Origin: Amblyornis subalaris
Taxonomy: Eukaryota; Chordata; Aves; Passeriformes; Ptilonorhynchidae
DNA: 64,000 bases
Assembly: GCA_018881555.1 (NCBI GenBank)
Contig: JACAXG010000024.1
Span: forward strand, 7,558,298 to 7,622,297
Reading direction: 5' to 3'
Shown here: positions 36,201 to 48,899 of the stretch, in pieces
Layout: each line of letters starts with the position of its first letter
Numbering within the stretch: the stretch's first letter is position 1
Program-made: the position numbers and the translations under genes
Notes under the pieces: model-generated
The model's input: only the letters and a program-made list of their open reading frames with translations
What the model was told of the DNA's origin: nothing
The model's database searches: none

Positions 36201-38540
36201 CTATCTTTGACTTCTTGCATCATACTTGACATTGGGTTTAAACAGTGCCCCAAAGTTTAGAGGAACAATTCTGTGAGTATGAGGTCCACCATTTCCATTA
36301 TAAGAAGGGGCAGCATACACTTTGGATTATGCTACTTTGAAGACCAAAGTACCAAGTTAGTCTCAAGCACTTAATAGTGGCAAGAATCGAAGGGAACAGC
36401 TTTGGTGGGGGTGGTTAGTACTTTTGGTCTTCTTTATTGCTTCACTACTGAAATAATTATTCTGACACAAATCATATGCAACCAAAAGTTATCCTACTGG
36501 GATAGAGACAAAATTCCTCCAAAGCATGTTTATACTGCTTCCATACCCATTGCAAAGCAAATACAAAACCTATAAGCTAAAACATTTGAATCGCAAGCCA
36601 CTAAGAATTTAGCTGAGCCTCTATACCTTGATTTATCATGTTTTATGTCAGATGATTGGAGACTTTTGAGACTTGAAGCAGTCACGTTGGAAGATACTTA
36701 GCACAGGGATCAAGCCTATCATGTTTCACTGGCAAATAATGGCAACATGCTGAGAAATATGTAATTGCCTTTACTATGTGACAATCCCTTTCGAAACTCT
36801 GTCTATGGTGATATCCCTTTTAATAAAGTTGTGGCAATGGAAGAAGCCTATTCCATAGATGAGAAATCCACAAGAAAAGGGTGAAAACTCACCCTCACAT
36901 CCTTATTATGCAGCTCTTGAAGGACTAATCAGACCTGAGGCTGAAGGGATTGTGACCCATCAGCCATGGGTCACTGCTAACCTGGGTCCTGGTTCTGCTC
37001 TCTTTAATATTGACAGTAAAACTTCCCTATGTGCCATTGAGAGCAGATCCAGGCCTAAGTTCACAGAAATTAAAGTAAAGAGGGCTTAGATAGCACTGGT
37101 CGCTGCTCTTGTGCTGGGTTGGATGAAGTTTAAAAGNAAACCAGTTGAGGTTCAGTCTGGGAGAGGTCTGAAAAGTTTCACTGAAGCAAGAGGATGGATC
37201 TCTCTGTTCTTGCCAGAAGCAAGAAAAGAAGGAAACACAGTCTGATCGTAGGCAGACATACATAGTATTGTTATTGTAGAATTAGGTTATATTAATAATT
37301 GGGTCATTCCAGCCTTTTCTGCAGCAGATAGAGGCAGGAGGAAAGCACAAGCACTGCAGGTATTTCAGTTATCCCAGCACACGAGTATATGCCACAAAAT
37401 CACTGAAACGTTGAGTTGGCTTTTGTAAAGTGTAACAGAATGGTAATTGCAAAAGATTTAAATTAATGTTAACAACAGTGTAACACAGCAGCACATTTGG
37501 CAGGGGAGAAATCCANGTATACTGAGCTGTGTTCAGTGGCATCAGAGAAAGGGAGTGAAATACAGAGTGCTATCATCTGCAGAGAGTGTAGGGACAAGTA
37601 TTTTGGATTCAGACTAGGGGTTCTTAAGGTAAAAGTGAGGAGAACAGAGTCATCTGGTTATTTTAATTGACCATAAGTTGACTATGAATTGGTGATATGA
37701 TGCAGCTATGGAAAGATATATTGAAATTCATTAATGTTTCCCTGAAAAAGTATTATGAAATTCATTACAAGGGCACTCATGAGACTTTGTGCAGAATATC
37801 TGTGTGCTGTTCTGGTCATACAGAGATGAAAAAGAGAAAACGTGTTACCAGAAGAACAGAAAGTAGACTGGAAAACAACTTGACTTACTTAGCCTAGGAT
37901 TAAATAAGACCCAACAGGGAGTCTAAAATATTACAATTGCCCAAAATCAATAATAGGGAAGGAGAAGGATTATTTAAGTGAAAAACAATGTCGGCCCATA
38001 CAAAGTGATGTAAAATAGGAATAAAACTAGACTCAAAATTAGAAAAAGGATGATTCTGGATCAGCCAACTTCTTGAGACACAAAGAACAAAAAGTTTCTG
38101 CTTTTAAGGTGGTGAATTGAGCTTATAACAGATTTGCCTTAGGCTTGGAGAACTTTGCTAGTCATATGTTCCTAAAAGGGGTAAATTTAAAGATGTCAGA
38201 ATTAATGAGCAATAAAAAATTACCTGGAAAACAGAATATTAAGGAAGCTACAGGACTGAACTGAGACAATGTCATGCACTTGTCNTGGGTTTTGGCATAT
38301 CTTAGTTTTAAACTCCCTAACCATAAAACTCCCAAGTTTGGTTATAAATTTGGGCATAGAGTTGACTTTGTATAGTTTTGATGAAAGACAGCAATAAATT
38401 AACTAAAAGAATATGAAAAATACATGGGTGATGGTTTATCTGATGGACTGAATGCATAAGGTAAATTCAGACAGCAAAAGAGATTTTTACTGGAGTTTAA
38501 TAATGTTGTTTTGGAATAGGACTGAAATTTTGTAGTTTTA
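33260..38540. other. Non-coding DNA with one pyrimidine-rich block
   Basis: No gene is supported. From about 35,440 to 35,660 the plus strand is strongly C/T-rich (many CTCCTCTCCCC and TTTCCTCCCC words), which also produces a 101-codon open frame rich in Ser, Leu and Pro that I take as a composition effect. The rest is unremarkable AT-rich sequence. Confidence 0.4.
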
Positions 38541-38549
38541 GTTTCATAA

Positions 38550-38830
38550 CACTGCCCAGCTGGAATTTCCATTTTGAGTTATTATAATACAAAGCTTTGC
38601 AGTGGTATTTTAACTGTTCATTTTAGATGGTTTTCACACGGAGAAGTTTACTTAAATACCAGATATACTGTAAACATAGTGAACATCTGGTAATTAAGTA
38701 TAGTGCACAGTAATCTCCATAAAGCCCATATCTGTGGTGAAATCTTTTTAATAAATAGTTGATAATGGAATGAAGCTATTAAAAGAATTACAGCACACAT
38801 GGTGAAGTACAGCCATTATTAATCCCATAG
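38550..38830. promoter_or_regulatory. Possible conserved non-coding element
   Basis: A stretch of complex AT-rich sequence with repeated TAATTAAG, TTATTATAAT and AATAAATAG-type sites and no simple repeats. It is suspected of being regulatory only by its texture; conservation is untested. Confidence 0.12.
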
Positions 38831-40493
38831 CATGAATAAAAGCTTTTAAGTGTCCATTTTACCAAGAATCTTTAAGATGGGCCTGTTCTGAAATGAGTGT
38901 CANCACAGAAATATCCCATTTGCAATAGGAAAAAAAAAAGGACTCTATAATTCCAGTAAATCATTTTCGTAACTATTCAAATACCCAGTGAGTTCTGTAC
39001 TGTTCTCATACTGTTCATACCCCACCTCATAACAGCACAACCTCAATAGTCTTCCCTGAGGCAGCCAGGACACTTCCATGTTACTCTCCTTTTAAGAAAT
39101 AGTTCACTTTGAAGCAGTTTGTGTGCATCATTTGGGGTGTCCACTGACACCCTCGGCAGCACAGAAGTTTTCTTCTCTGAGCAGAGAACACATCTGAACT
39201 AATGGGAGAAACTACCTCTCTTGGTTTAAGATTTCTTCTTATGATGACTGGCATTGTATTGATAATGATTCATTTATTCATTTTGAACAAACTGGAGATT
39301 TCAATCTTTAGGCTGAATTCACTGACACTTCACAATGTCCAAAAGAAGTCATGGCATCACCAGCCCTTCAGTTGCATTACCTGATTGCCACCTACACTTT
39401 ATTTCAAGAAACACCCAGCAGAACAAAAGACTTTCTACCAAAGTCTGCTTAAAAAAAAAAAAAAAGACTTCTTTTTAATAACANTTTTTTTCCCTTGCAT
39501 TTTTTTAGCGATTAGTATTCCTAAATCAAGGCTAAGTTCTGCATCCACCTTGAGCTACCAGGTTTGAAAGGTGACGTCTTCAGATTCACAGGAGCAGTCT
39601 GTTTATATTACTGGGTATTTTCCAACCTCAGCTTTTCCAATNACTATTTAAGGCCTTCTGTACTTTTCCCAGAAGTGCTGGTACATTGTTTAAATCACTG
39701 GTATGACTCATTAGCTTATTCTGTATTTTAGCCAGTTAAGTTCCTCTACCTTACACTCCTCTATATCCATTTATTTATTTTTTTTCCCAAGAAAACAATG
39801 TCAAGACACCTTATGCAGTTGGTTGACAGTTGTCAAGCAACACATGAATTCACACGAGAAAACGTCAATGCCGTGCACCCCAAGACACTCACATCCCATC
39901 ACAGAACGGCTGCTGTGGCACCACCTCCCTGTGTACATCCAATTTTCGGCTGCAAATCATTCCACTTCCATTTTGTTTCATCTAGCTCTGGACAGGGGAT
40001 GGAATAAAATCAGTGANAGCAATATTCTGCTATAGATGTTTATCAAGAGACCCCCTCACAGCTTCTCACCTCTGATACATGTCAGGTCAAGCAGGTGACA
40101 ATTTCTACTGTCAAGATCTCTACCTGCCCCCTCTTTGCAATGTGTCCATAATCCAGTTTGCCACTGTATTCCATATTTCACATGTGCACAAAAGCACGAG
40201 CACAGCCCTGTTTCCAAGGGGCCTCAGAGCCTGTTTCAGCAGCCTGAGCCTATTTTCAATGCTGACACCGCTCAGANAAGGGTGACAATATAGGGTGTCA
40301 AGGCCCAGATTTTTATAGCAAAACATAAAAGTCAAAGCATAGGCATATTTGTCAAATATATCAAATAATGACAAATTTTGATAAATTCAACAGGTATTCA
40401 CCAAATCAGATGTAAACCAACATGGGAGTCCAATTTCATATATCTAAGTTCAAAAGTACTGCTCTTAATTATCTTGAACTTCCTTTGGTCCTT

Positions 40494-40506
40494 CCCCCCC
40501 CCCCCC
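40494..40506. repeat. Poly(C) tract, 13 bases
   Basis: An uninterrupted C run, rare in AT-rich avian DNA. It is a likely site of length polymorphism or sequencing error. Confidence 0.95.
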
Positions 40507-40931
40507 AAAAGAACCTCCCTGTCTTTCATGTGGTGATCTATCCAGCTGCACAAACAAAGCACAAGTTGCCACAAACCTGGAATTGCTTGACATGCAATTT
40601 ACACAGGGAGAATGACAGAAAAGGTATTTCGTGAGGCCTTCGAACTCCAGTCAGTTCAGTCTATCCTTGCCTATGCTTGAGCAGACATGTGTCTGGCAAA
40701 CCAGCTTGGAAGCTCATGGAAGGTGGAGCAGGTGTTAAGCTCCTAAAATGAACAAGAATTTTAGTAGCTGCATGAGAATAGTGCCACATTAAATGTTATT
40801 TCACCACAAATTCCACAGCTGTAATGGGCTTTTTGGCACAAAAAGTTACAGAGGTTCTGTTCAGAGTGGTTTTTACTATTTGGCATGCTCTTTCTCCTTT
40901 AACTTTTAGGGGCTTTTCTCCAACAATGAGC

Positions 40932-40948
40932 AAAAAAAAAAAAAAAAA
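40932..40948. repeat. Poly(A) tract, 17 bases
   Basis: An uninterrupted run of 17 A, followed by CT and further A-rich sequence. No retrocopy was recognised upstream. Confidence 0.95.
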
Positions 40949-43630
40949 CTGAAAAAAAGAGGACAAAACTCGAAAGAAAACCAAAATACATTATTATTAG
41001 AATATAAATGTATTCAGGGAGTAATCCCAACATATTATGAATTGCTGGTGCCAACTTCTATCTCTGATTTCCAAAACTCAGTAATTAGTCTTCTGAATAG
41101 ATGTTTTTTCCCTTTTTATTTTAGAATATTTTGATGAAAACAGTTTTCATAAAAAAGTGCATATTCAAAGGACTCAAATTCAGAAGGTTTCTTACTAGAA
41201 AAATAGACACATTTTCTGAAAAGCTGAAAAAAATCTAAATCTCTGTAGCCACTAACACCAATTTATATTCCAAGTGCCATTTAAAAAAAATAGAAGAAAC
41301 CACTGCAAAGCAAACCAGGATTTGGAGAGTTGTCAGAATCGTTGAGTATATCTGAAACATGTATGATTCTGAGTCCATGAAAATCTGAATCTTGCCCATA
41401 AAAACCCCTTCCTATTCCCTTGAGGACTGCTTATGTGAGCTGCACATGCAGGATTGGAAACCTAGGGGGTGGGAAGGGAGAATGTATTTTTGTTACATCT
41501 TTTTCTATTAAAACACTTNCCAATGCAAGGATAATGAAGATCTGTCCCTTCCACAAAACATCATACCAGAGAGAAAGGCAGGGGATTTTGCTTCGTTTTG
41601 CTGCTTCAATTTTTAGTCCACAGTTTACATAAATATATTGGATTGTCATATCAACTATGTTTGGAACTATGGGAACAGTCTTATATGGTTGCACAGAGGA
41701 AGAATCTAGATTTGTAAACTTACTAGTTCATACTTTATTGACTGGAAACCTTCCTCCTGGAAGCAGTGGAAAAAAATAAGACTGTGATAAGTCTAATGTA
41801 ATAATATCACACAAATTCCCACAGCTTCTGGCCAAATGTTGAGAGTGAATTATTCACTGATTTAATCAATGAGGATCTTCACTAGAAAAGTTCAAAAGAA
41901 CCTAGAGAAAAAAAAAGATTGAGTTAAAAATCCCATGTGAAGAGACCTTCTTTGAAAAGTAAGGACTGTTTTCCACTTCTGTTCTTGCCAGCAGAATCTA
42001 CCAGAAAAGACAGGGATATGGATTTGTGCACACTCTGGGGATGCTTGGATCTCTCTCCCTACTCCAGCATAAAGCTCCATTGTGAACCACCAAGACTCAA
42101 GTCTGGTGAAACTTGTACTTCCTCAAATAGAAATAAACAGCTCAGGTTACAATTCTGGCTTTCTACACAAGGAATCTCTGCTGGTACCTGAACACTGGTG
42201 ACCAGGACAAGCCTAGTAAATGAGAATTCACAGGAATTTTGCAGGTGGTAACTCTTGGAGATCAAGGTACAATCTACCTATCTACCCACAGCCCTCAGAC
42301 CAGGGCCCAACAAAAAGCAATTCTGGCTCTGGGCTCCTTTTGTCAGATAAAAGGATGCCATGGCCTACATGACATAATGCATTTTTCTGTTATGAATGCT
42401 CTGCCAGCTCAAATTTGTTCCCGAAATGTTGACATATCAACTCAGCCTTGGTTGCCAGATCAGTTACCTGCTCACAGCACCCCCGATGTTACACAGGACA
42501 GACCCTGTGCAGGTACCTGCTGTCCTGCAGCCACCACTGAGCTGGCTCAACAGCAAGAGGTGGCACAGCCTCCACATTCTGCTGCCCAACTAATTTAATA
42601 TAAAAGTGATAAGGTGCTCACATCTGACTCAGATTCACTTTCCATTGTGGCCCACTGTCAGGCCAAGCTGATGAACCCAGAGTGATCAGGGATACAGGTC
42701 ATTAAGGGACCTTTGCAGTCAGATCACCCCAAATTGCTCATGCCTCAAGCTCAGAAACTCTCAGTTGAACCAGCACACACCCAGCAAGACTTTTTATTCT
42801 GTGATGCTTTGCAGTTTGATGCCATGCTACCAAATGAACTGTTGGGTAAAATAACCAAGACTGCTCTTAGTTTTCCTCCCCATTCACAATAAAGTTGCCA
42901 CCTGACATGCCCAGTGCTGCAGTTGGGGGTACTGAGGACGGGGAGGGGGAAAGTCTTTAGAAAGTAATTTGCTTTGATCCATACTAATTAGGTGTGTCTA
43001 TGACTGAAGAGTTTAGATATGTTTGCCATCTGATACTGCTNAAACAGGAAATCCTATGGAGTTACACTAATGCTAAACCAATCCAACTGCAGGTGCTGCC
43101 CAGAAAAACTGAATAGGTGAGCCTTCCCAGCATTATTCCCTTACTTCGAAGCAACATGCATGTTCTAGCTGCTACACCATTTCCTGAGCTATGAATAAAG
43201 TCTGCACACTTGAACTGCTAGTCTAGAAAAAGAAAAGCCCCCACTCATTACTTACAGCATTCTTCTATCATGACACTTCCATTCTGCAAGGATTCTTGAA
43301 GGCAACTTATTGCACAATAAGGTTTGTTGGGAAATGGAGACCTATGTTTCCTTCTATACTACCAGTTCTGTTATTACATTGCAAGAGAGAAAAAACAGGC
43401 ACTGAGCCTACAGCCCTAAATGAAAGGCAACTTCAAATAAGTCTCCTAAAGAGGTGGGCAGAGGGTTTATTATATAATAAATTCAGTGGCACTATCTCCA
43501 GGTCAATTTTTTCTGAAGACATTAAGACAGCAAGCCAAATTTCCATTTACTGTGAACAGTTGCTTGGATGACTTCTAATTACGTTTTTAACCCATCCAGG
43601 CTCTAATCTGGAAGGGGTTTCCCTTTCTAG

Positions 43631-43664
43631 AGGTGGCAGGACTGTACGGACAGGAACTGCACAG
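43631..43664 (+). other. Splice-signal pair enclosing 34 bases, plus strand
   Basis: A branch-like TCTAATC, a pyrimidine tract and acceptor (GGTTTCCCTTTCTAG), 34 bases open in all three frames, and then a consensus donor (GCACAG/GTAAGT). It could be a micro-exon of an unannotated transcript. No partner exon is recognised and a chance origin is quite possible. Confidence 0.12.
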
Positions 43665-44364
43665 GTAAGTGCACTTTCTTACAGTGCAGGACACTTTCCT
43701 GCAGGACAGGACATACTACAGTGTGTTAGAAAAGTTTTATGTAGAAATATTTGGACATTACAATCAAGGTGCAGGGGAGAGGTAAAATATATGCACCCAG
43801 AAATTTGACACCAATGGAAAGGATTTTCCTCAGTTTAAACCAAAATGCTCCCATTTCAAATGAAGGCCTACTGTTAGGCATTTTTCTTACTGTGATTTAG
43901 CCATGCCTCTGCGTACAAGTCTCTGGTTTCAGACTATGAGATTTGAACTAAACAGGCCACAAGTCTCAAAGTACTATAAGTACAATTATCTTCCNTTTAC
44001 CCCCTTCCCCTTCTAAGGGGCCTAGGCATTTATACTGAAATAAAATAGCAACAATATCCTAAATTATGAACTAGGATGTTACTCTGCAGCATCCTATGCA
44101 AAACCAAAACAAAAGGCACTCCCTTTAAAAGGCTTTTTTAAAGCATGCAATTTAAGAAGATAATTTGAANGTTTTAGTTTCAGTGGAATAAATTCAATCC
44201 ACAGAGAACAGGAAGGCATGGGGAACTAACATGGAGAGGCTGGAGCTCCATCAGGAAGAGGTACCTGTGGTTACTGCACAGGGCAAGTGGGACAGAGCCC
44301 ACCTCCATCTTCAGTGCAAGAGACCTACCTAGGAGGAAAATTTGTGCAGTCTTCCATCCCACAG

Positions 44365-44454
44365 AAAGGAGCTAGAGAGGATATAACACATCAATGGGAT
44401 ATTCCCCTCATTTGCTGGGGTGGGGGACACATATGACAGTGTTTACTTGGTCAG
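44365..44454 (+). other. Splice-signal pair enclosing 90 bases, plus strand
   Basis: A good acceptor (CAGTCTTCCATCCCACAG) and a consensus donor (GGTCAG/GTAAGT) bound 90 bases. Every frame has a stop, so it could only be an untranslated or lncRNA exon. Confidence 0.12.
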
Positions 44455-46030
44455 GTAAGTGAAGTCTCAGACTTTCAAATGCGCCTCAAAAGTCCCTTTG
44501 TTTAATGTAAATTAAAAAACAGTAGCTGCCTTAGGCAAGTTTGGCACCTTAGGGACAGACAAGCCACAAGAACAGAGCTGTATGCTACAAGTCTGTCTTT
44601 ATTATAAAAACAGTATTAGTAAGGTCTTCTCTAGGCCAGAGCAATGATCTCCTGACAAGTAAGTATGATGCCATCAAGCTCACAGGGAGTTAAGGAAGCC
44701 AGCTATATTGCACTGTTACCAGACTCCAGGTTGGTTAACTTTTCATGGGTCACATTGCACAAGCTGAGAAGAATGAAAGTCTGATAGAAATTTTTTCCCT
44801 TCTGGGAACAATGTAAACAATATATATATAAAAAAATAATCCATGCTGCTTGTTCCCCTTCTAAATACAACACCTCACTTTTCAAAATGAACACTTCACC
44901 AAACAAACCATACAAGTGCATGACTTAAAAATATCTTAAAGGCACTGTCACATCATTCAAGTAAAGTCTTTAGGGTTTTTGAACACACACTTCTTAAAAT
45001 TGGTGCCTCATATTTCCTGTATCCTGCAATTCAAAACATCCAAAACATGAAAAGAAGTCATTCCATTCTGCCTTTTTAGTGGTCTGTGTATGTCAAACCC
45101 AATACACCTCCCAGTGCCACAGTACCTTAACTCCTTAAATGCAAGCACAATGCCATTAACAGAAACACTTCACAGCTGGGTATTAAAGATCCACTTTTTC
45201 AAAGTATTAAACACATACTTCTGCCCACCACAGCCCCAAATCACAATATACAAGTTTGGTAGAGTCCATCAGAACCAACAGCTTAAAGGTCTGCAATCAC
45301 CACAATGAAGAATAGCAAAATATATTTGCTATTTTTTTTCTTCATCTGTAATAAGAGAATAATAACAAAGTAAAAAGCAATTGTTCTCCTGCAATGAAAC
45401 CCCTGGTTTATATCACCAAAGTAGCATTTCAGAACTGATTTTATCTTGCTCCTCTGTCACCAAATTCATGAGCACAGTGAAACTTGAGTTATCACTGCCT
45501 TTAACCTGCCAGTACAGGCACAGAAATCCCCAACTGCAATAACTCAAGAGGCTGACCACAACCACTGTCCATTGCTGGGTATTAGTTACAATGCCCTGGC
45601 AGCCTCCCTGGCCCAGAACATTACGGAACTTGTCACTTGCAACTCCCTTTATGTCAAGAGCTTCAGGGCATTGCAATAATAGCTGACCTTTTTTTTCCTA
45701 AAAGTTAAGTTGGTTTTTTTGGTATTTTTCGAATCTGGCTTCAGAATTCCATTAGTTTGCCATTATTTCACCTGGGAAACAGCCTCTCCATCACATCCCC
45801 TTGACCTCCTGACCTGCTGCTGTTCAAATTTCATACAATCACATGAATGGAGACAACCTACAAGAGTATGTTACCAGAACGTAACTCTGATCCTTGATAG
45901 CTGCTTTCACACAGCCACAGCCACCCTCCTGCAGCTCAGCTTTGAAGCAGGGACAGCCCTGATGGGGCAACACACACTGCACAGGGCACTTCTGACAAGA
46001 AATCAAAAGTCTACACNCGGATTTAAGTGA

Positions 46031-46295
46031 TCTGACAGGGCAAGAGGACACAGCCTCAAGCTGTGCCAGGAGAGGTTCAGGTTGGACATCAGGAAGGGTT
46101 TCTTCACTGAAAGGGTGGTCAGGTATTAGAATGGGCTGCCCAGAGAGGTGGTGGAGTCACCCTCCCTGGAGGTGTCCAAGGAATGACTGGACATGGCACT
46201 CAGTTCTCTGGTCTGACGACAAGGTGGGAATCAGTCCCAGGTTGGACTTGATGGTCTTGAAGGTCTTTTCCAACCTCAATGACTCTATAATTTTA
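46031..46295 (+). mobile_element. CR1 LINE 3'-end fragment
   Basis: The order of CR1 3' landmarks is complete: CTCAAGCTGTGCCAGGAGAG, GGTTCAGGTTGGACATCAGG, AAGGGTTTCTTCACTGAAAG, GGGCTGCCCAGAGAGGTGGT, GGAGTCACCCTCCCTGGAGG, then GGTTGGACTTGATGGTCTTG and TCTTTTCCAACCTCAATGAC with a TCTATAATTT end. It is 5'-truncated and has no open frame. Its wording is close to the common avian CR1 consensus, so it may be younger than the 54.9-kb copy. Confidence 0.92.
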
Positions 46296-46299
46296 CGTC

Positions 46300-48640
46300 T
46301 GGTCATTCTCTCTTCATCCATTGAGGAGATCAAGGGAGTAATTGCTGGTGGTTCTCTCACCTAACTGTAACTAAGAAATCAATTGGTGATAATTAAACCC
46401 AGTCATTTTCNCCTTTTCCTCAAGCATCTGTGACAGCAAATCATTGACTGAGGGCTTTGCAGCTCCAGTTTCACAGGGTTTGGCCACGGAAAGGCAAAAT
46501 AGGTCTCCTCACCCTCAACCCCCTTTACTTGGCTAGAGCTAACATTATGCACAGTCCTTACAGGCTTTAGGCTGCCACACCATCCCACAGAGTGCACGGG
46601 AACTGCCCAGCGCATCAATAGCACTGCTATGCCCCACTAACAGTGCTCTGTACTCCAGGTTTGACTCCACATGTCCTGGGTGGCCTTCCTGCTAATAATT
46701 CAAAGCGACTTTTGACAAGGCTGCATTCAAGCAAGACACACAGCTCAGCAACACGAGCTGACAGGTGGTGCATTGTTGGGCGATTACCACATGCCTCAGG
46801 TGGCAGCAAGAGGCCAAAGTGCAAGTGACTTCAGCCACCCAGCAAGAACGATAATCCCCCTGCCACGCACAGCTTGGGTCTGCATCCTGATGGGAACATC
46901 AGGGAAATAAATCAGCCATCTGCACTTAAAGGGTATTATGGGAACAAATACTATTGTTAAATAGTTCATTCAGAAACAGTCCATAAATCAGAGAAGATGC
47001 TGAATGATGCTCCTTTTTTTCTGTTGTGCCTCTCCACAAACTGTGATTGTCTATTGACACAATTAACAAGAAACACTCTTCTCTCTTCCCTGCAAAAAAC
47101 AAAAGGGTGTCATGTGTCTCATTCCACCCCTAAAAAAACCAAACACAGAACACCTCCAGACTGTCCTGCTGTCCTTTGGAACATGACCCATGGAAACTCA
47201 GGTGTTAATCTCAGCTTCCAGCCACAGCAGGGCTCCCAGGGGGACAAGTCACCTGCTGAGGGTGACCCCAGCACAAGCCACACAATGCCCTCTTCCTTAG
47301 GCTGTGAGCAGGACTGGGGCAGTGCCCAGATCCACCCACAGTCTCAGGCAAGGAGAGATGATGGGTTTGCCTGTGCTCCATTTAGAGAGCACCATCAGCA
47401 ACTGCATGAAATGAGCCTGGAAACAGGGCTACCTATAACAACTTCTCCAGCCAGGAAAAACGACAGGGTTGGACACAGAGGTACCTGCAGCACAGCTTTA
47501 GGGTCCACACAGGAAGGTCACTCAGGAGACTGAGACAGCAGGAGCCAGAGCAGAAACCCAGCACAGCTAAAACGNGACTCATAAGGGAAATAAAGCCCTC
47601 AAACTGAGCTTAAATAGGGCTCCTGGAGCAGTAGGTGGAGTTTGCACAGGTGGAGGCCCCTGGTGTGGCTGCTTGGGGCACTTCAGTGCCCTTTGGTTCT
47701 GGACATAGCTGAGGCAGCTGCTCTGGCATGGCAGGATGAGGAGGAGTTGAGGTGGAAGCAATAACTTCGTGTGCCTTATGGCTGTTCATTTTACCAGGTC
47801 CCAGCCCTCTGCTTGGCCCTCTTAAAAGTGAAAGTAGGTATGGAAACAGTCCTAAAAGGGCTTCTAAATTAGCTGGAGTAACTCTAAGTCGGGTTTGCTT
47901 CAAAAAAGATATGAGCAATAGGTGCTTTAGAGCAGTATAACAGGCAGCTTCCCACCCATCCAAGGACAGCTATCCCTCTTCTGTGCTTCAGAAACANACT
48001 AGGGTTTTGACTTGGGGTTTTTTCCATGGAGTGATCAGAAAGTGTCTGTAGGGTGCTGTAAGTGCTGAGGAAGCTATTGAAGTCTTTAAATAAACAGTAA
48101 AAATAGAATACACTCTGAGGGGTTATCATTAAAAGAGTTGATGCCTCTGTTTCTAGATGTAGAAGACTGTGTATGAGAGTTACCATTTTACTTACAGAAG
48201 TATGTGAAACCATGGTTAGCTGAGTAGGGTTAGGAGACCCCTCCCACAAGGGCCCCTATGGTATAAGACAATACAGGACAGCCCGCTAAAACAACCCCCT
48301 ACACACTACCACAGTCCCTCAAAAGATTCCCCTGCTCCATGCACTTTTGAAAACAACTGCAACACTTTCCTTACTGTGAATGAATTTAGAACTTTAAACC
48401 TTTTTGCTTCTGTTCTGTGCTGAGATTTCTACTGTTTAATTCCAAGTTGAGCTAGGCTGGGTTTCCTGTCTCCATAAAGGCCAGCTCAAAGCTGATGCCC
48501 CTCATTGCCTGCCTCACATATAGGTATGGGAACTGAGCACTCAAAAGCCTTGTTCTTACATAGTCATCTTATACACTGCCAACCCCCCACCCTTCACACC
48601 CAGGGGAAACAGAGCAGCAGTGTCATGGCGGCTGCTTAGT
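46300..48640. other. Moderately GC-rich region with overlapping open frames, unidentified
   Basis: This block has longer frames than most of the window: plus 46,997-47,533 (178 codons), minus 47,884-48,249 (121 codons) and minus 47,610-47,963 (117 codons, including LEALLGLFPYLLSLL). None starts or ends at recognisable splice or promoter signals, and I recognise no domain in any. The minus frames overlap in different phases, as in a frame-broken relic, but the higher GC alone may explain the openness. Confidence 0.25.
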
Positions 48641-48880
48641 CAGGCAAACCAGCGTGTTGCAAATGGCTGACAGATGCTGCTGGAAGCTCAATTAATTACC
48701 CACCAGGAAGGTTGTCCTGCTGAAGAGATGTTGTTAACATTGTTTAAACTGTGGCCTCGGTGACCCCCTTACTGCAGAATACCTGTATCCTGGGACAAGA
48801 GTCCTGCTAGTGTCTGTGTGGGCACCCTGCCATCTGAACAGATGGATACGGACGGATGCGGGCAGCCAGGAGCCCTCCAC
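48640..48880. promoter_or_regulatory. Possible conserved non-coding element
   Basis: Complex sequence without simple runs and with clustered sites: CTCAATTAATTACCC, GTTGTTAACATTG, GGCTGACAGATG-like words and CCTCGGTGACCCCC (a nuclear-receptor-type half site). The texture suggests an enhancer; this is not tested. Confidence 0.15.
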
Positions 48881-48899
48881 ATACATGTATGCAGTGTAG

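Larger units (their letters stand above)
38830..43290. other. Non-coding DNA with homopolymers
   Basis: No gene or interspersed repeat is recognised. Simple tracts are A15 at 39,451-39,465, C13 at 40,494-40,506 and A17 at 40,932-40,948. The 119-codon plus-strand frame at 42,239-42,598 has no recognisable domain. Confidence 0.4.

Noticed and set aside
45710..46030. 106-codon plus-strand frame next to a CR1 fragment
   Set aside because: No similarity to CR1 ORFs or any family I know; it ends at an arbitrary point against the repeat.
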